A DNA stretch of 64,000 nucleotides, from assembly GCF_023715705.1 (NCBI RefSeq), contig NZ_JAMBOS010000003.1:1-64000 (forward strand). The letters run 5' to 3'. The position numbers and the translations under genes are program-made. Positions within the stretch are counted from its first letter, which is position 1; each line of letters begins with the position of its first letter. The stretch comes from Halalkalibacter oceani. Its GTDB lineage: Bacteria > Bacillota > Bacilli > Bacillales > Bacillaceae_D. Below are positions 43,863-53,077 of this stretch, piece by piece. Under the pieces are notes generated by a model that searched no databases, had not been told where the DNA came from, and saw nothing but the letters and a program-made list of their open reading frames with translations.

Positions 43863-44768
43863 TTGGATATGAAGCATTTGCAGTTTTTTCTTGAAGTGGC
43901 GCGCACGGGAAGCTTTACGCATGCGGCCGAGAATCTGTATATTACGCAGCCTGCGCTCAGCCGGATTATTAAATCAATGGAGGATGAGCTCGGGCTTCCG
44001 TTGTTTATCCGTTCGCGGAAAAAGGTGATCTTAACGGATGCTGGACATGTTTTGAATAAGCATGCGCAGTCGATAGATAAGCAACTCCAGCTGCTCTATG
44101 CGGAATTGGATAATATGAAAACGGTCAAGACGGGGCAGATCCGGATCGGGTTGCCGACGATTGTGAACTCGTTTTTCTTTTCGCAGCTGCTTGCTTCCTT
44201 TCATAAAGAGTACCCGGAAGTTACCTTTCAATTAGAAGAGGCCGGGTCCAAGAAGATCGAAGAAGAGATTACGAATGATAAGCTCGATTTTGGCGTAGTT
44301 GTGCTGCCGGATAAGCATGATATGCTCGATTACTATATGTTTGAAACGGACAAGCTGAAGCTCGTCGTCCCGCCTTCTCATCGTCTTGTCGGCAGAGAAT
44401 CGGTGGCGCTGTCAGAGCTGAAGGATGAGTCATTTATTATGTTTACTCGTGAATTCGAGCTGAGAAGGCTTGTGCTTGAGGCGTGTCACGAAGCCGGATT
44501 TGAGCCGGGCATTATCTCAGAGACGTCGCAATTGGATTTCATCGAAGAAATGGTCGCCTATAATTTAGGAATTACGCTTTTGCCTGAAAGTACATGTATG
44601 GAGCTGAAACGGGATATTCAGACGATTGGGGCTACGGACCCGACGATTGAATGGAGGCTGGCGATGATTTGGAAAAAAGAAGCGTATTTATCGCATGTCG
44701 CGACGGAATTCATTCATTTTGCAAAAGGAAAGCTGCCGAAAAGCAGGCCTGATCAAAAGGGATTATAA
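43863..44768 (+). CDS. LysR-family transcriptional regulator
   Basis: The winged helix at residues 1-60 (FLEVARTGSFTHAAENLYIT, QPALSRIIKSMEDELGLPLF) is followed by a periplasmic-binding-type effector domain with the MVAYNLGITLLPEST block. The length of 301 is normal. Start TTG 43863 is seven bases after AGGTGATGG; ATG 43869 is an alternative. Base composition returns to the GC-richer host type here. No divergent target gene is adjacent, so its regulon is unknown. Confidence 0.88.
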   Translation: MDMKHLQFFLEVARTGSFTHAAENLYITQPALSRIIKSMEDELGLPLFIRSRKKVILTDAGHVLNKHAQSIDKQLQLLYAELDNMKTVKTGQIRIGLPTIVNSFFFSQLLASFHKEYPEVTFQLEEAGSKKIEEEITNDKLDFGVVVLPDKHDMLDYYMFETDKLKLVVPPSHRLVGRESVALSELKDESFIMFTREFELRRLVLEACHEAGFEPGIISETSQLDFIEEMVAYNLGITLLPESTCMELKRDIQTIGATDPTIEWRLAMIWKKEAYLSHVATEFIHFAKGKLPKSRPDQKGL

Positions 44769-44796
44769 GCAAGCAGAGAAGAGGACTTCCTGTGAA

Positions 44797-44837
44797 GCTG
44801 CTGAAAAGGACGATTTTCACTTTTTCAGCAGCTTTTT
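44797..44837. terminator. GCTGCTGAAAA-family hairpin terminator
   Basis: GCTGCTGAAAA pairs with TTTTCAGCAGC, followed by TTTTT. The arms match those of the hairpin at 18768-18804. The convergent lipoprotein pseudogene ends inside it. Confidence 0.8.
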
Positions 44838-45407
44838 AATGCAGATAACTGGCGTGGAGTATTTGCTCTGCTCATATAATGCGGTTATCTTGTCAGAACC
44901 GTCCTCCGGTGCCAGGATGGCGCCATAAATCAGGATTTCTTCTTCCTTGTCTCTGAATACATCCTCTCTTGATCTGCTTTCCCCCATTTCTTCAGGGATT
45001 TCCTTATCTTCGATCCACTTGATCAGCTCTTCTATCGAGAATGATGCCCTTTCGAAGAAAACGGTCGTGCCGCTGTCTACTAATTGCAGGACATCTATAT
45101 TTTCAAGATTCGCCAGTTCCTCCCCCATGATCAGAGCAGCAAGGTAATTCCCGGTTACGAGACGTTCCAGGTCAACATATTCCACCGTCTCTTCAAAAGT
45201 AGAAGGGGGTTGATATTGGCCGGATTCGTCGACAATCGCGATTTTGTGACCGTCCTCTTTTATTTTGCTGATTAACTCATGATAAGGAAGAGCAGCCTCG
45301 TCCAGTTCCATTCTGCTTTAGGAAGTTGCTGTACCGCAGGCGGCTGCAAGCAACGATAGAATGATGATCGTCAATAAGAAGAAACCTCTTTTCCTAATTA
45401 CCATCAT
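44817..45407 (-). pseudogene. Lipoprotein gene interrupted by a premature TAA
   Basis: From ATG 45407, two bases after GGAGG, the frame encodes a lipoprotein signal MVIRKRGFFLLTIIILSLL with lipobox AAAC, then GTATS and a TAA stop at 45318-45320. The same frame continues for another 166 residues (ELDEAALPYHELISKIKEDG and onward) to 44817. The downstream part alone has an ATG at 45311 but no signal peptide and no good binding site. It is best read as a recently inactivated acidic lipoprotein, or a sequencing error. The family is not recognised. Confidence 0.75.
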
Positions 45408-45610
45408 ATCCTCCAATACCTTCAATAAATGCCTTACTCACCCTTATACGTTCAAAGCGGATGGACGGTTGCGGCTATGCGCTTTCATACTAGATCTGTA
45501 TAGGTTGTATGTAGGATCGGCATTGTATTTTCTTCCTGTTCTTATCCTATAATAGGGTCTGAGCACATTCTAGCAAGAATATGCATGCAGAAATAGAAAC
45601 AGGTGAGAGT

Positions 45611-46126
45611 ATGGAAGCAAAAAAAATGAAAGAAACCCGTGTTGTTCAAACCGATCAAGTCCTGATTAATGATTTGAACAACTATTATACATTGTTCGGT
45701 GGCGTTCTAATGAAAAAGATGGATGCCTGCGCGACTCTATCTGCCCGCCGGCATTCGAGAGTGAAGGAGTGCGTGACCGCTTCAACTGATTCTGTCCATT
45801 TTCTTCAGCCGATCAGACAGAGTGATTCGGTCTGTATTGAATCATTTGTCAGCTATACAGGAAAAACCTCTATGGAAATTTTCTGTAAGGTGATTGCCGA
45901 GGATCTTGAGACAGCAGAACGTAAAATCGCAGCGACCGCCTTTTTGACCTTTGTTCCATTGGATGAAAATAAACGGCCAAAGGAAGTGCCGGGCGTCATT
46001 CCCGAATCAGAGGAAGAAAAATACCTCTATGAAACTGGAAAGGAACGCGAAAGAATTCGCAAGCTGAAGCGTCAGCAAAATAAAGAGCTGGTCGCGAACC
46101 TTGAGTTGAAAAAACCATGGGATTAA
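45611..46126 (+). CDS. Acyl-CoA thioesterase, hotdog fold (YkhA family)
   Basis: This acyl-CoA hydrolase of 171 residues is of the cytosolic type II hotdog family. It contains VLINDLNNYYTLFGGVLMKK with the catalytic Asn/Asp region and FLQPIRQSDSVCIESFVSYT. A charged C-terminal tail (KLKRQQNKELVANLEL) is typical of YkhA. ATG 45611 follows AGGTGAG. TATAAT at 45548-45553 may be its promoter. It trims long-chain acyl-CoA. Confidence 0.85.
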   Translation: MEAKKMKETRVVQTDQVLINDLNNYYTLFGGVLMKKMDACATLSARRHSRVKECVTASTDSVHFLQPIRQSDSVCIESFVSYTGKTSMEIFCKVIAEDLETAERKIAATAFLTFVPLDENKRPKEVPGVIPESEEEKYLYETGKERERIRKLKRQQNKELVANLELKKPWD

Positions 46127-46148
46127 TTTTAGAAAAAGGAGAGATAAC

Positions 46149-46523
46149 ATGCTAACCGTATCAAGTTATCAGGAAGTGCACACGGCAAAAGAAGCGATCG
46201 AACGATTCCGTCAGGCGAAGCCGGGACTTTTCCAAAAGTTTCTCAATGTCATCCATTTAACCCGGCAGCTCCAATATGGCTATCAATATATGGGAGCCTT
46301 AATCATGGAGGAGAATGCAGCTGAGCAATTTCAGCCGCAGGCTCAGGCGGACTATGTACTTGCTGTTTATAAGCGGGAAATTGAACAATTAAAAGCAGAC
46401 AGCAAAATTCAGGAGCTAAAGCAATTCCTTGCTGCAAATCGACAGGTTAGCTATGCCCATCTTAGCAAACTGGCGCTGGGAATCGAGCCTGAAGGATTAA
46501 TTGGGCCAATTTGGGTACGCTAG
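46149..46523 (+). CDS. Conserved-looking helical hypothetical protein
   Basis: This soluble protein of 124 residues is predicted mostly helical (MLTVSSYQEVHTAKEAIERF, then a long helical middle and KIQELKQFLAANRQVSY). It follows the thioesterase by 22 bases and shares its transcript. AAGGAGAG precedes the ATG. I do not recognise the family and assign no function. Confidence 0.6.
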   Translation: MLTVSSYQEVHTAKEAIERFRQAKPGLFQKFLNVIHLTRQLQYGYQYMGALIMEENAAEQFQPQAQADYVLAVYKREIEQLKADSKIQELKQFLAANRQVSYAHLSKLALGIEPEGLIGPIWVR

Positions 46524-46551
46524 AGTCAAGAAATGGAACTAGATAGAAATC

Positions 46552-46588
46552 AGCCTTGGGAGGACCCGAACTCCTCACAGGGCTTTTT
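46552..46588 (+). terminator. Rho-independent terminator
   Basis: AGCCTTGGGAGG pairs with CTCCTCACAGGGCT, with one interruption, followed by TTTTT. Confidence 0.8.
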
Positions 46589-46620
46589 ATTCGCCTATAA
46601 AATAAACAAACAGTTGAAAT

Positions 46621-46642
46621 TGATAATGAGAATTGTTATCAT
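46621..46642. promoter_or_regulatory. Fur box upstream of the siderophore-binding gene
   Basis: TGATAATGAGAATTGTTATCA fits the Bacillus Fur consensus (TGATAAT-N-ATTATCA-type repeats). It lies 56 bases before the start codon, so iron repression is expected. Confidence 0.78.
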
Positions 46643-46697
46643 TTGATTGAGCATAAACTTTAATTAGGTGTTTGTTAACCGCGAAGGAGAAAAGAAG

Positions 46698-47702
46698 ATG
46701 AAAACATATGTAAGACAGAGTAAATGGAAGCAAGGCGGATTGCTTTTTGTTTTCCTACTAATTATGATAGTGGCTTTGAGCGCTTGCGGAGGTGGAGCAC
46801 CGGAAGAAGAGCAAAGCGACGAAGCTCCTGCCGACGAAACTCCGGCGGAGGAGCAGGGCGACGAAGCGTTCACTTTGACAGACGGAATGGGTCATGAAGT
46901 GACAGTACCGGCGAATCCTCAGCGGATCATCGCCTCCTATTTGGAGGACCCTCTTGTCGCACTTGGGTATACTCCCGTCGCGCAGTGGACGGTAGGAGAG
47001 GGCAGAATCCAGCATTATTTACAGGATTATTTGGATGGGATACCAACGATTCCATGGGATTTACCGTTTGAAACAGTGCTGGAGTATGAACCGGACTTAT
47101 TGATTATTGGTTCAGAGTCCACGGTAGGAGAAGGCAAGTACAGTCAGTATGAGAAAATCGCCCCGACTTATGTACTCGGCGATGAGGTCAATGATGACTG
47201 GCGCGAGGCGCTGCGGGCAGTCGGAAAAGTGTTAAATAAAGAAGAGGAAGCGGAACAGATTCTTACTGAATATACGGAGGTCGCCGAAGAAGCGCAACAG
47301 ACGCTGCAGGAAGCGATTGGTGAGGAATCCGTAGCGGCGATCTGGCTTGTCTCGAAGCAATTTTATATTGTAAGTGAAGACCTTTCCAGCGGGGCGGTCT
47401 TGTATGAGGATCTTGGATTGACAGCTCCTGATTTAGTCAAGGAAGTGTCGGCTACAGGATCGGGAAACTGGAACCCTGTTTCGCTGGAGGAATTGGCGAA
47501 TATGGATGTTGATCACCTGTTTTTGGTCAACAGTGATGGCGATGAAGGCAGAGAGATGCTGCAGGAGCCTTTATGGCAAAGCATTCCGGCTGTGAAAAAT
47601 GATCATTTGTATGAGTTCGACAGTACGACGAGCTGGCTGTATGGCGGACCAATCGCCAATGAGCAGATTATTGAGCATGTGTTAACTAGTTTGGTCGAGT
47701 AA
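46698..47702 (+). CDS. Iron-siderophore ABC transporter substrate-binding lipoprotein
   Basis: This class III solute-binding lipoprotein (FeuA/FhuD/YfiY group) begins with basic residues, a hydrophobic segment and the lipobox VALSACG, then an acidic linker rich in Glu, Pro and Ala. The lobe motif is TLTDGMGHEVTVPANPQRII, with the second-lobe part NMDVDHLFLVNSDGD. ATG 46698 follows AAGGAGA. The gene stands alone, without permease or ATPase genes, so it must share membrane components encoded elsewhere. Confidence 0.85.
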   Translation: MKTYVRQSKWKQGGLLFVFLLIMIVALSACGGGAPEEEQSDEAPADETPAEEQGDEAFTLTDGMGHEVTVPANPQRIIASYLEDPLVALGYTPVAQWTVGEGRIQHYLQDYLDGIPTIPWDLPFETVLEYEPDLLIIGSESTVGEGKYSQYEKIAPTYVLGDEVNDDWREALRAVGKVLNKEEEAEQILTEYTEVAEEAQQTLQEAIGEESVAAIWLVSKQFYIVSEDLSSGAVLYEDLGLTAPDLVKEVSATGSGNWNPVSLEELANMDVDHLFLVNSDGDEGREMLQEPLWQSIPAVKNDHLYEFDSTTSWLYGGPIANEQIIEHVLTSLVE

Positions 47703-47812
47703 GCGGCACGGACGGGATTGAACCTGGAAACAGTGAAAGTGGTTTGGAGCTTGAGATAAAGGGAAAGCCAACCTTTGATCTCAAGCTCTTGCTGTGTTAA
47801 AGGGACGGTTGC

Positions 47813-48253
47813 TTATTCGGAAGCGGCATTCTTCACAATCATGACGTCACAAGGGGCCTGACGGACGGAGGCTTCTGCGACGCTGCCGATTAACAGTCGC
47901 TCGACTCTGTTGCGGCCGGTTGCCGCGGTGACGAGCAGATCAATATGATAAGTCTTTGGCAGCTCTTCCGCAATTAAAAAACGGGGGTTGCCTGATTTTA
48001 GTACGGTTTCAACTTTGGTCAGTCCTTTTGCTTCCGCGAGCTCTTTGTAGCGCGCCAGCATTTCTTTCGCGTCATTTTCAATTCGGACGAACCAGGAATC
48101 GTGGAAGCCGACCGCTCCGGTTACATTGCGAAGGTCAATAATATGGGCGATCACCAAGGAGGACTTGTGAAACTCCGCGACTTGAATCGCCTTTGCCAAG
48201 GCTTGCTCTGATTGCTGTGAACCATCGACTGCGACTAAAATATGCTTATACAT
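47813..48253 (-). CDS. Universal stress protein (UspA family)
   Basis: This single-domain protein of 146 residues starts MYKHILVAVDGSQQSEQALA and ends with the nucleotide-binding pattern GSVAEASVRQAPCDVMIVK (G-x9-G-S/T type). It probably binds ATP and acts in stress survival. AAAGGAGAGG precedes the ATG. Confidence 0.9.
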   Translation of the reverse strand: MYKHILVAVDGSQQSEQALAKAIQVAEFHKSSLVIAHIIDLRNVTGAVGFHDSWFVRIENDAKEMLARYKELAEAKGLTKVETVLKSGNPRFLIAEELPKTYHIDLLVTAATGRNRVERLLIGSVAEASVRQAPCDVMIVKNAASE

Positions 48254-48384
48254 CCGATCCTCTCCTTTAAACAGCCAAGATTAACAACGAAAGAAAGCGT
48301 TTGCTGTTTATACTCCTATTATCTCATGGTTCTTGTGAAATTGTGAGCAAGAATGTGGCGAATTGTTTTAAATTTTTTGAAGCT

Positions 48385-49836
48385 TTATTGACAAAAATCC
48401 TCTTTGATCAGCTGGGCCAGCCTTTGCAAACCCTGGACAAGCTCCGATTCTGAAGGATAGGCGTAAGAAAGGCGGATATGGCTGTCGTCCATTTTATCAT
48501 AGACCGATCCCGGATTAAGCAGGATTCCTTTCTGAAGCGCGAGCTGAAACAACTTGCGCGCGGAGAACCTTTTCTGCAACCGCAGCCAAATATAAAAGCC
48601 TCCTGCCGGAATGTTCCACGTGCAACAATCAGACAAGCAGTGCCGCAGGATGTCGAGAGTAAGATTACGCCTCTTTAGAAGGCTTACTCTAAGCTGCGAC
48701 AGGTGGTCATCATATTTTCCGCTCTGTATCCACTGATTGACGACGGCCTGCGAGAGCGAGCTTGAGCCGTAGTCAGTCTGCATCTTAATATCGGCTAACC
48801 GGTCAATCACCTGCTCCGGGCCAACGAGCCAGCCAATCCGCAAGCCCGGGCTTAATGCCTTCGACACACTTCCTAAATAGAGAACGTTACCACCCCTGTC
48901 ATCAGCCTTTAACGGTGGCGGAGGTGCATCCTCGAACCAAAGATCGCCGTAGACGTCATCCTCGATAAGAGGCAGCGTTTCACGGTGGGCTATTTCGGTT
49001 AGCTGTTTGCGTCGTTCCTCTGACATGACCGCCCCTGTAGGATTATGGAAAGAAGGGATCGTATAAAGCAATGCAGCGTCATGCTGGCGCTTCAGTCGGA
49101 CAAGGCTTTCCATTTGCAATCCGTGCCTATCAAGAGGAATGCCGACTCCCCGTATTCCGACCGATTCAAACATAGAAAGAGAATTAAGATAAGACGGCGC
49201 TTCGTGCAAGATAACGGAGCCCTTTCGTAAAAGACCCCAGGCAATTAGTTGCAGTGCCTGAAGTCCGCCGGATACGATTAAAATCGATGACGGGGAAGCC
49301 TGGATTCCCTTTTTGCGCAAATATCTGGATAGTGTTTCCCTCAATTGGGCATTTCCTTTCGGTTCTTCATAGCCGAGGGAAAGCGACTGGTGTTGCTTCG
49401 AGATCAGCATCTGCTTCATTTCATCAGTCGGAATCAGCTCGGAGCCGAGTTCTCCGGTACCGAGCCGCAGCGTTGCAGGCTCCGCTTCTGCCTTATTGAT
49501 TTGCTGGATAAGCGACCTGTTTGGCTGATGAATGCCGGCCTGGACGTATTCCGGCCAATTTGGCGATGATGTGGCGAGGACATTCCACGTATTATTGGCT
49601 ACAAATGTGCTGCTGCCGGTTTTTGCTTCAAGCAGTCCTTCCGCGATCAGCTCTTGTAGGGCGGTAATGACTGTGCTTCTATTCACTTCAAAACAGGCAG
49701 CTAACTGGCGCTGGGAGGGAAGCTTTGTTCCAATCGTCCATTCCCCGCTCATAATTTTATTTCTGATGTAATTGACAATTTGCAAATATAAAGGGGTTGA
49801 GGATGATTTCACAGGCTTCCAATTGACTTCTGACAA
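48385..49836 (-). CDS. MocR/GntR-type regulator with aminotransferase domain
   Basis: The N-terminal GntR winged helix (TPLYLQIVNYIRNKIMSGEW, LPSQRQLAACFEVNRSTVIT) is fused to a fold-type I PLP aminotransferase-like domain. Here the PLP lysine lies in YLGSVSKALSPGLRIGWLVG and the Asp/Tyr pocket in LPLIEDDVYGDLWF. MocR proteins sense PLP-amino acid adducts. It is divergent from a LysE-type amino acid exporter, with an inverted repeat between them, so it likely controls that exporter. Confidence 0.9.
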   Translation of the reverse strand: MSEVNWKPVKSSSTPLYLQIVNYIRNKIMSGEWTIGTKLPSQRQLAACFEVNRSTVITALQELIAEGLLEAKTGSSTFVANNTWNVLATSSPNWPEYVQAGIHQPNRSLIQQINKAEAEPATLRLGTGELGSELIPTDEMKQMLISKQHQSLSLGYEEPKGNAQLRETLSRYLRKKGIQASPSSILIVSGGLQALQLIAWGLLRKGSVILHEAPSYLNSLSMFESVGIRGVGIPLDRHGLQMESLVRLKRQHDAALLYTIPSFHNPTGAVMSEERRKQLTEIAHRETLPLIEDDVYGDLWFEDAPPPPLKADDRGGNVLYLGSVSKALSPGLRIGWLVGPEQVIDRLADIKMQTDYGSSSLSQAVVNQWIQSGKYDDHLSQLRVSLLKRRNLTLDILRHCLSDCCTWNIPAGGFYIWLRLQKRFSARKLFQLALQKGILLNPGSVYDKMDDSHIRLSYAYPSESELVQGLQRLAQLIKEDFCQ

Positions 49837-49881
49837 ATGGTCTTCCCTCCTTCATTTATGCTGCAGATAAAGTATACCGTA

Positions 49882-49913
49882 AATTGGTTGGTCAGTCAGC
49901 GAACCAATTGGTT
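49882..49913. promoter_or_regulatory. Candidate MocR operator
   Basis: AATTGGTT at 49882-49889 has an exact inverted partner AACCAATT at 49902-49909 and a direct repeat AATTGGTT at 49906-49913. The mixture of inverted and direct repeats in a divergent gap is characteristic of MocR sites. Confidence 0.6.
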
Positions 49914-49967
49914 GAAGACAAATTTTTGTCCACCCATTATGCTATCTTTATTAAGGGAGGAGAGACA

Positions 49968-50588
49968 ATGTTAGAAGCAATTATTCACGGACTGCTTTTA
50001 TCTTTTGGATTAATTTTACCGTTGGGGGCTCAAAATATTTTTATTTTCAATCAGGGAGTGACACAGCACAGCTTCAGGGCGGCTTTGCCAGTCGTGATTA
50101 CGGCGTCGGTATGTGACGCGATTTTGATCGTGCTGGCGATAGCCGGGCTATCGGTGATCGTTCTGCAATTTACGTGGATGAGTCAATTATTACTGGCGTT
50201 TGGCTGTTTGTTTTTACTCTATATGGGCTGGTCGATATGGAAGAGTGTCCCGGCTACTAGCGAGCAGAAGCCGAGCGGCCCGTTATCACCGAAGCAGCAA
50301 ATCCTTTTTGCTGTATCCGTCTCCTTACTTAATCCTCATGCCATCCTAGATACGGTTGGGATAGTCGGTACAAGTTCCCTCGCGTATCAAGGGATCGACA
50401 AGCTGATGTTCGCTGGAGCATGCGTAGCGGTTTCCTTCTTTTGGTTTTTCATGCTGGCCGGGGCGGGCCGAAAGCTTGGCCGTTACGATAAAGATGGACG
50501 GAAAATAAGGAGATTGAATCAGGCGTCAGCTTTTTTTATGTGGGGGATGGCCGTTTTCTTAGCGTATCAGCTTTTTCGTCAATTGTAA
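49968..50588 (+). CDS. LysE/ArgO-family amino acid exporter
   Basis: This membrane protein of about 206 residues has six hydrophobic segments. The N-terminus HGLLLSFGLILPLGAQNIFI is the LysE signature. The middle has SVSLLNPHAILDTVGIVG, another conserved block. It probably exports a basic or other amino acid in exchange for protons. ATG 49968 follows GGGAGGAGAG. It is paired with the MocR regulator. Confidence 0.88.
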   Translation: MLEAIIHGLLLSFGLILPLGAQNIFIFNQGVTQHSFRAALPVVITASVCDAILIVLAIAGLSVIVLQFTWMSQLLLAFGCLFLLYMGWSIWKSVPATSEQKPSGPLSPKQQILFAVSVSLLNPHAILDTVGIVGTSSLAYQGIDKLMFAGACVAVSFFWFFMLAGAGRKLGRYDKDGRKIRRLNQASAFFMWGMAVFLAYQLFRQL

Positions 50589-50654
50589 GAAAAGGACTTG
50601 CAAAAATAAAATACGAAAGAGTCGGTCGGGTTGTGCTTTTCTGGCAAATATCTA

Positions 50655-50663
50655 TGATATAAT
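50655..50663 (+). promoter_or_regulatory. Extended -10 promoter of the chemoreceptor-like gene
   Basis: TGATATAAT combines TGN with a perfect TATAAT. Transcription should start near 50670, about 30 bases before the GTG start. Confidence 0.55.
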
Positions 50664-50699
50664 TCCTATGGGTCATATTATAGAAAAGGGGTTGTACTA

Positions 50700-51698
50700 G
50701 TGGAGGAAACAGCTGAAAAAAGTCTGAATGTTTCGGTATTGATGAATGAGTTAAAAAAAGATAACGATGAAATGCAGGTTGTGATGAAACAAATTCAGGA
50801 CATTTCGACGAAGTCAAATATTCTGGCGTTGAATTCAGGGATTGAGGCAGCCCGGGCCGGAGAAGCGGGCCGCGGCTTTTCTGTCGTGGCGACTGAAATA
50901 AAAAAGTTTGCCGAGGAAAGCTTGCAGGCGAGCAGACAAAGTGAGGCGATCATTACCAGCATCCAGAACAAAGCAAACGAAATTATTGCCGTCCGGACGG
51001 TTGACATTGCTTATGATACGATCGATAAAATTGACCGCAATTTATTTGAGCGTAACTGTGATGTCCAGGCATGGGCAACGTTTGACGCGATTAAGCAATG
51101 CTTGCTCTCGCCCTCTTCAGAAACTGTCCAAAATGCTGAAGCCTTCCTGAAAAATATTCATAAGATTTATGAGGTGTATTTTGATCTATTTGTCGTGGAT
51201 CTGTCAGGCAAAATTGTTGCCTCGGCACAGCACCCGAATCAGGTAGGCAAGGATATGTCAAAGCGTACATGGTTTAAGGAAACGGTTCGCACCAATCAGG
51301 TTTATGTAACGGACATGTATTATTCGGATGTCGTGGAAGGACATACGATGAGCTATTCGAGTCCTGTTCATGATGATCAGGGCAACATCATTGGTGTCTT
51401 TACGACGAGGTTCAACTGGGAATTTATTTATGACATCATTGACCGGGTCAAGATTGACGAAACGAGCAAGCTTTATGTCATTAATTCAGAGGGCTATGTC
51501 ATTGCCTCAAAGGACCGCTCTGAAGTGCTAAACACGAAGCTGAACCATCTGAAGGCAGTCGAGCTGCTGCTTTCAGGACGAGAAACACGCGGCTATACGA
51601 TTGAGCAGGATCATATTTACGCCTATTGTTTAACGGAAGGCTACAATGCGTATAAAGGAAAAGGCTGGTCCGTTGTCGTGATGGAATCGATCGTTTAG
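50700..51698 (+). CDS. Soluble chemoreceptor-like protein with C-terminal Cache domain
   Basis: The first 100 residues are the MCP signalling-hairpin tip ([33 protein letters not shown]) with short flanking coiled coil. The rest, from about 105 to 332, is a double-Cache/PDC-like sensor ([51 protein letters not shown]). No transmembrane segment or signal peptide exists, and the domain order is the reverse of normal receptors, where Cache is extracellular and N-terminal. It could couple a cytoplasmic ligand to CheA/CheW. The start is GTG after AAAAGGGG. Confidence 0.8.
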   Translation: MEETAEKSLNVSVLMNELKKDNDEMQVVMKQIQDISTKSNILALNSGIEAARAGEAGRGFSVVATEIKKFAEESLQASRQSEAIITSIQNKANEIIAVRTVDIAYDTIDKIDRNLFERNCDVQAWATFDAIKQCLLSPSSETVQNAEAFLKNIHKIYEVYFDLFVVDLSGKIVASAQHPNQVGKDMSKRTWFKETVRTNQVYVTDMYYSDVVEGHTMSYSSPVHDDQGNIIGVFTTRFNWEFIYDIIDRVKIDETSKLYVINSEGYVIASKDRSEVLNTKLNHLKAVELLLSGRETRGYTIEQDHIYAYCLTEGYNAYKGKGWSVVVMESIV

Positions 51699-51828
51699 CA
51701 GGACAGAGAGCTGAGAGCGTTTAAAGGTCAACCGGGCTGGAAACACTGGGGAAACAAACCGTTTGCTTGTTTTGCTTTCTTTGGGTAGAATAAAGGGATA
51801 CATTTCAAGCTTGAAAAGAGGGTATTAC

Positions 51829-52902
51829 ATGAGTAAACAATCCATTTATGGATTAACCTTTGAACAATTGACGTCTTGGCTTATGGAACATGGACATAAA
51901 AAATTTCGCGCTTCTCAAGTATGGGACTGGCTTTATCAAAAGCGGGTAACGACGTTTTCTGAGATGACGAATATTAATAAAGAATGCCTGCAACTGCTGG
52001 AAGAGAATTTTGAATTCCAGACGCTGGCCGAGCATATTAAGCAGGAGTCGGCAGACGGGACGATTAAGTTTCTCTTTAAGCTGAATGACGGCAACTTAAT
52101 TGAGACGGTATTGATGCGTCAAAAGTACGGCCTGTCGGTCTGTGTCACTACGCAGGTTGGCTGTAACATTGGCTGCAGCTTCTGTGCGAGCGGACTGTTG
52201 ACGAAGGATCGTGATCTGTCTAGTGGAGAAATTGTCGAGCAGATTATGAAAGTTCAGCTTTATCTGGATTCGGTCGGCAAAGGCGAACGGGTCAGTCACA
52301 TTGTCATCATGGGAATCGGCGAACCATTTGATAATTTTGAGAACATGGTGGATTTCCTGGATATTATGAAGGATCAGAAGGGGCTGGCAATCGGTGCGAG
52401 ACATATTACCGTTTCGACAAGTGGTCTCGTCAACAAAATTTATGAGTTTGCTGATTTACAGTCACAGGTCAATTTGGCGGTGTCCCTGCATGCGCCAAAT
52501 GATGAGCTGCGCACCCGGATTATGAAGATTAACCGGGCTTATCCGATTAAGAAGCTGATGGAGGCTATCGATTATTATATCGAGAAGACAAATCGGCGCA
52601 TTACGTTGGAGTATATTTTGCTGAAGGATGTAAATGATCATAAGGAGCATGCCCTTGAGCTTGCTGAGCTGATTGCTGATAAACGAAAGCTGGCGTACGT
52701 CAATTTAATTCCGTATAACCCGGTCAGTGAGCACAGTCAATATCAGCGAAGCACGAAGGAAGCGATCCGGACCTTTTATGATACGTTGAAGAAAAAGGGG
52801 ATCAACTGCGTTGTCCGGATGGAGCACGGCACTGACATTGATGCCGCCTGCGGTCAGCTGCGCAGTAAGCAAATGAAGAAAAAACAGAAGCAGAAAGCGT
52901 AG
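51829..52902 (+). CDS. rlmN: Radical SAM 23S rRNA/tRNA A2 methyltransferase, RlmN family
   Basis: RlmN uses radical SAM chemistry to methylate C2 of A2503 in 23S rRNA. The cluster motif is CNIGCSFC, preceded by VTTQVG, and the C-terminal methyl-carrier cysteine is in DAACGQL. IETVLM and [19 protein letters not shown] are RlmN-like. After the cluster the sequence is [19 protein letters not shown], different from the usual RlmN ASTLGGLKRxL, so this may be a second, paralogous copy. ATG 51829 follows GAGGG. It does not look like Cfr overall. Confidence 0.87.
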   Translation: MSKQSIYGLTFEQLTSWLMEHGHKKFRASQVWDWLYQKRVTTFSEMTNINKECLQLLEENFEFQTLAEHIKQESADGTIKFLFKLNDGNLIETVLMRQKYGLSVCVTTQVGCNIGCSFCASGLLTKDRDLSSGEIVEQIMKVQLYLDSVGKGERVSHIVIMGIGEPFDNFENMVDFLDIMKDQKGLAIGARHITVSTSGLVNKIYEFADLQSQVNLAVSLHAPNDELRTRIMKINRAYPIKKLMEAIDYYIEKTNRRITLEYILLKDVNDHKEHALELAELIADKRKLAYVNLIPYNPVSEHSQYQRSTKEAIRTFYDTLKKKGINCVVRMEHGTDIDAACGQLRSKQMKKKQKQKA

Positions 52903-52918
52903 TTTGTTTTAAAATGAG

Positions 52919-52945
52919 GGCGTCCCAACTTTCGGGGCGCCTTTT
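52919..52945 (+). terminator. Terminator of the RlmN gene
   Basis: GGCGTCCC pairs with GGGGCGCC, allowing one G-T pair, followed by TTTT. Confidence 0.7.
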
Positions 52946-53006
52946 ATGCGCAATGCAATGAGAATGAGACAAAATAGAGCGAGGATAAAAACGCTCGGAC
53001 TGTAAA

Positions 53007-53054
53007 CAAAAAGCCTGTCGACTGTCCCGTAAAACGAGACTTTGTCGACAGGCT
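53007..53054 (-). terminator. Terminator of the yclQ-like gene
   Basis: AGCCTGTCGAC pairs with GTCGACAGGCT. On the minus strand the stem is followed by TTTTTG. Confidence 0.75.
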
Positions 53055-53077
53055 GAGATAGCCAAAAGCGCCTTTTC

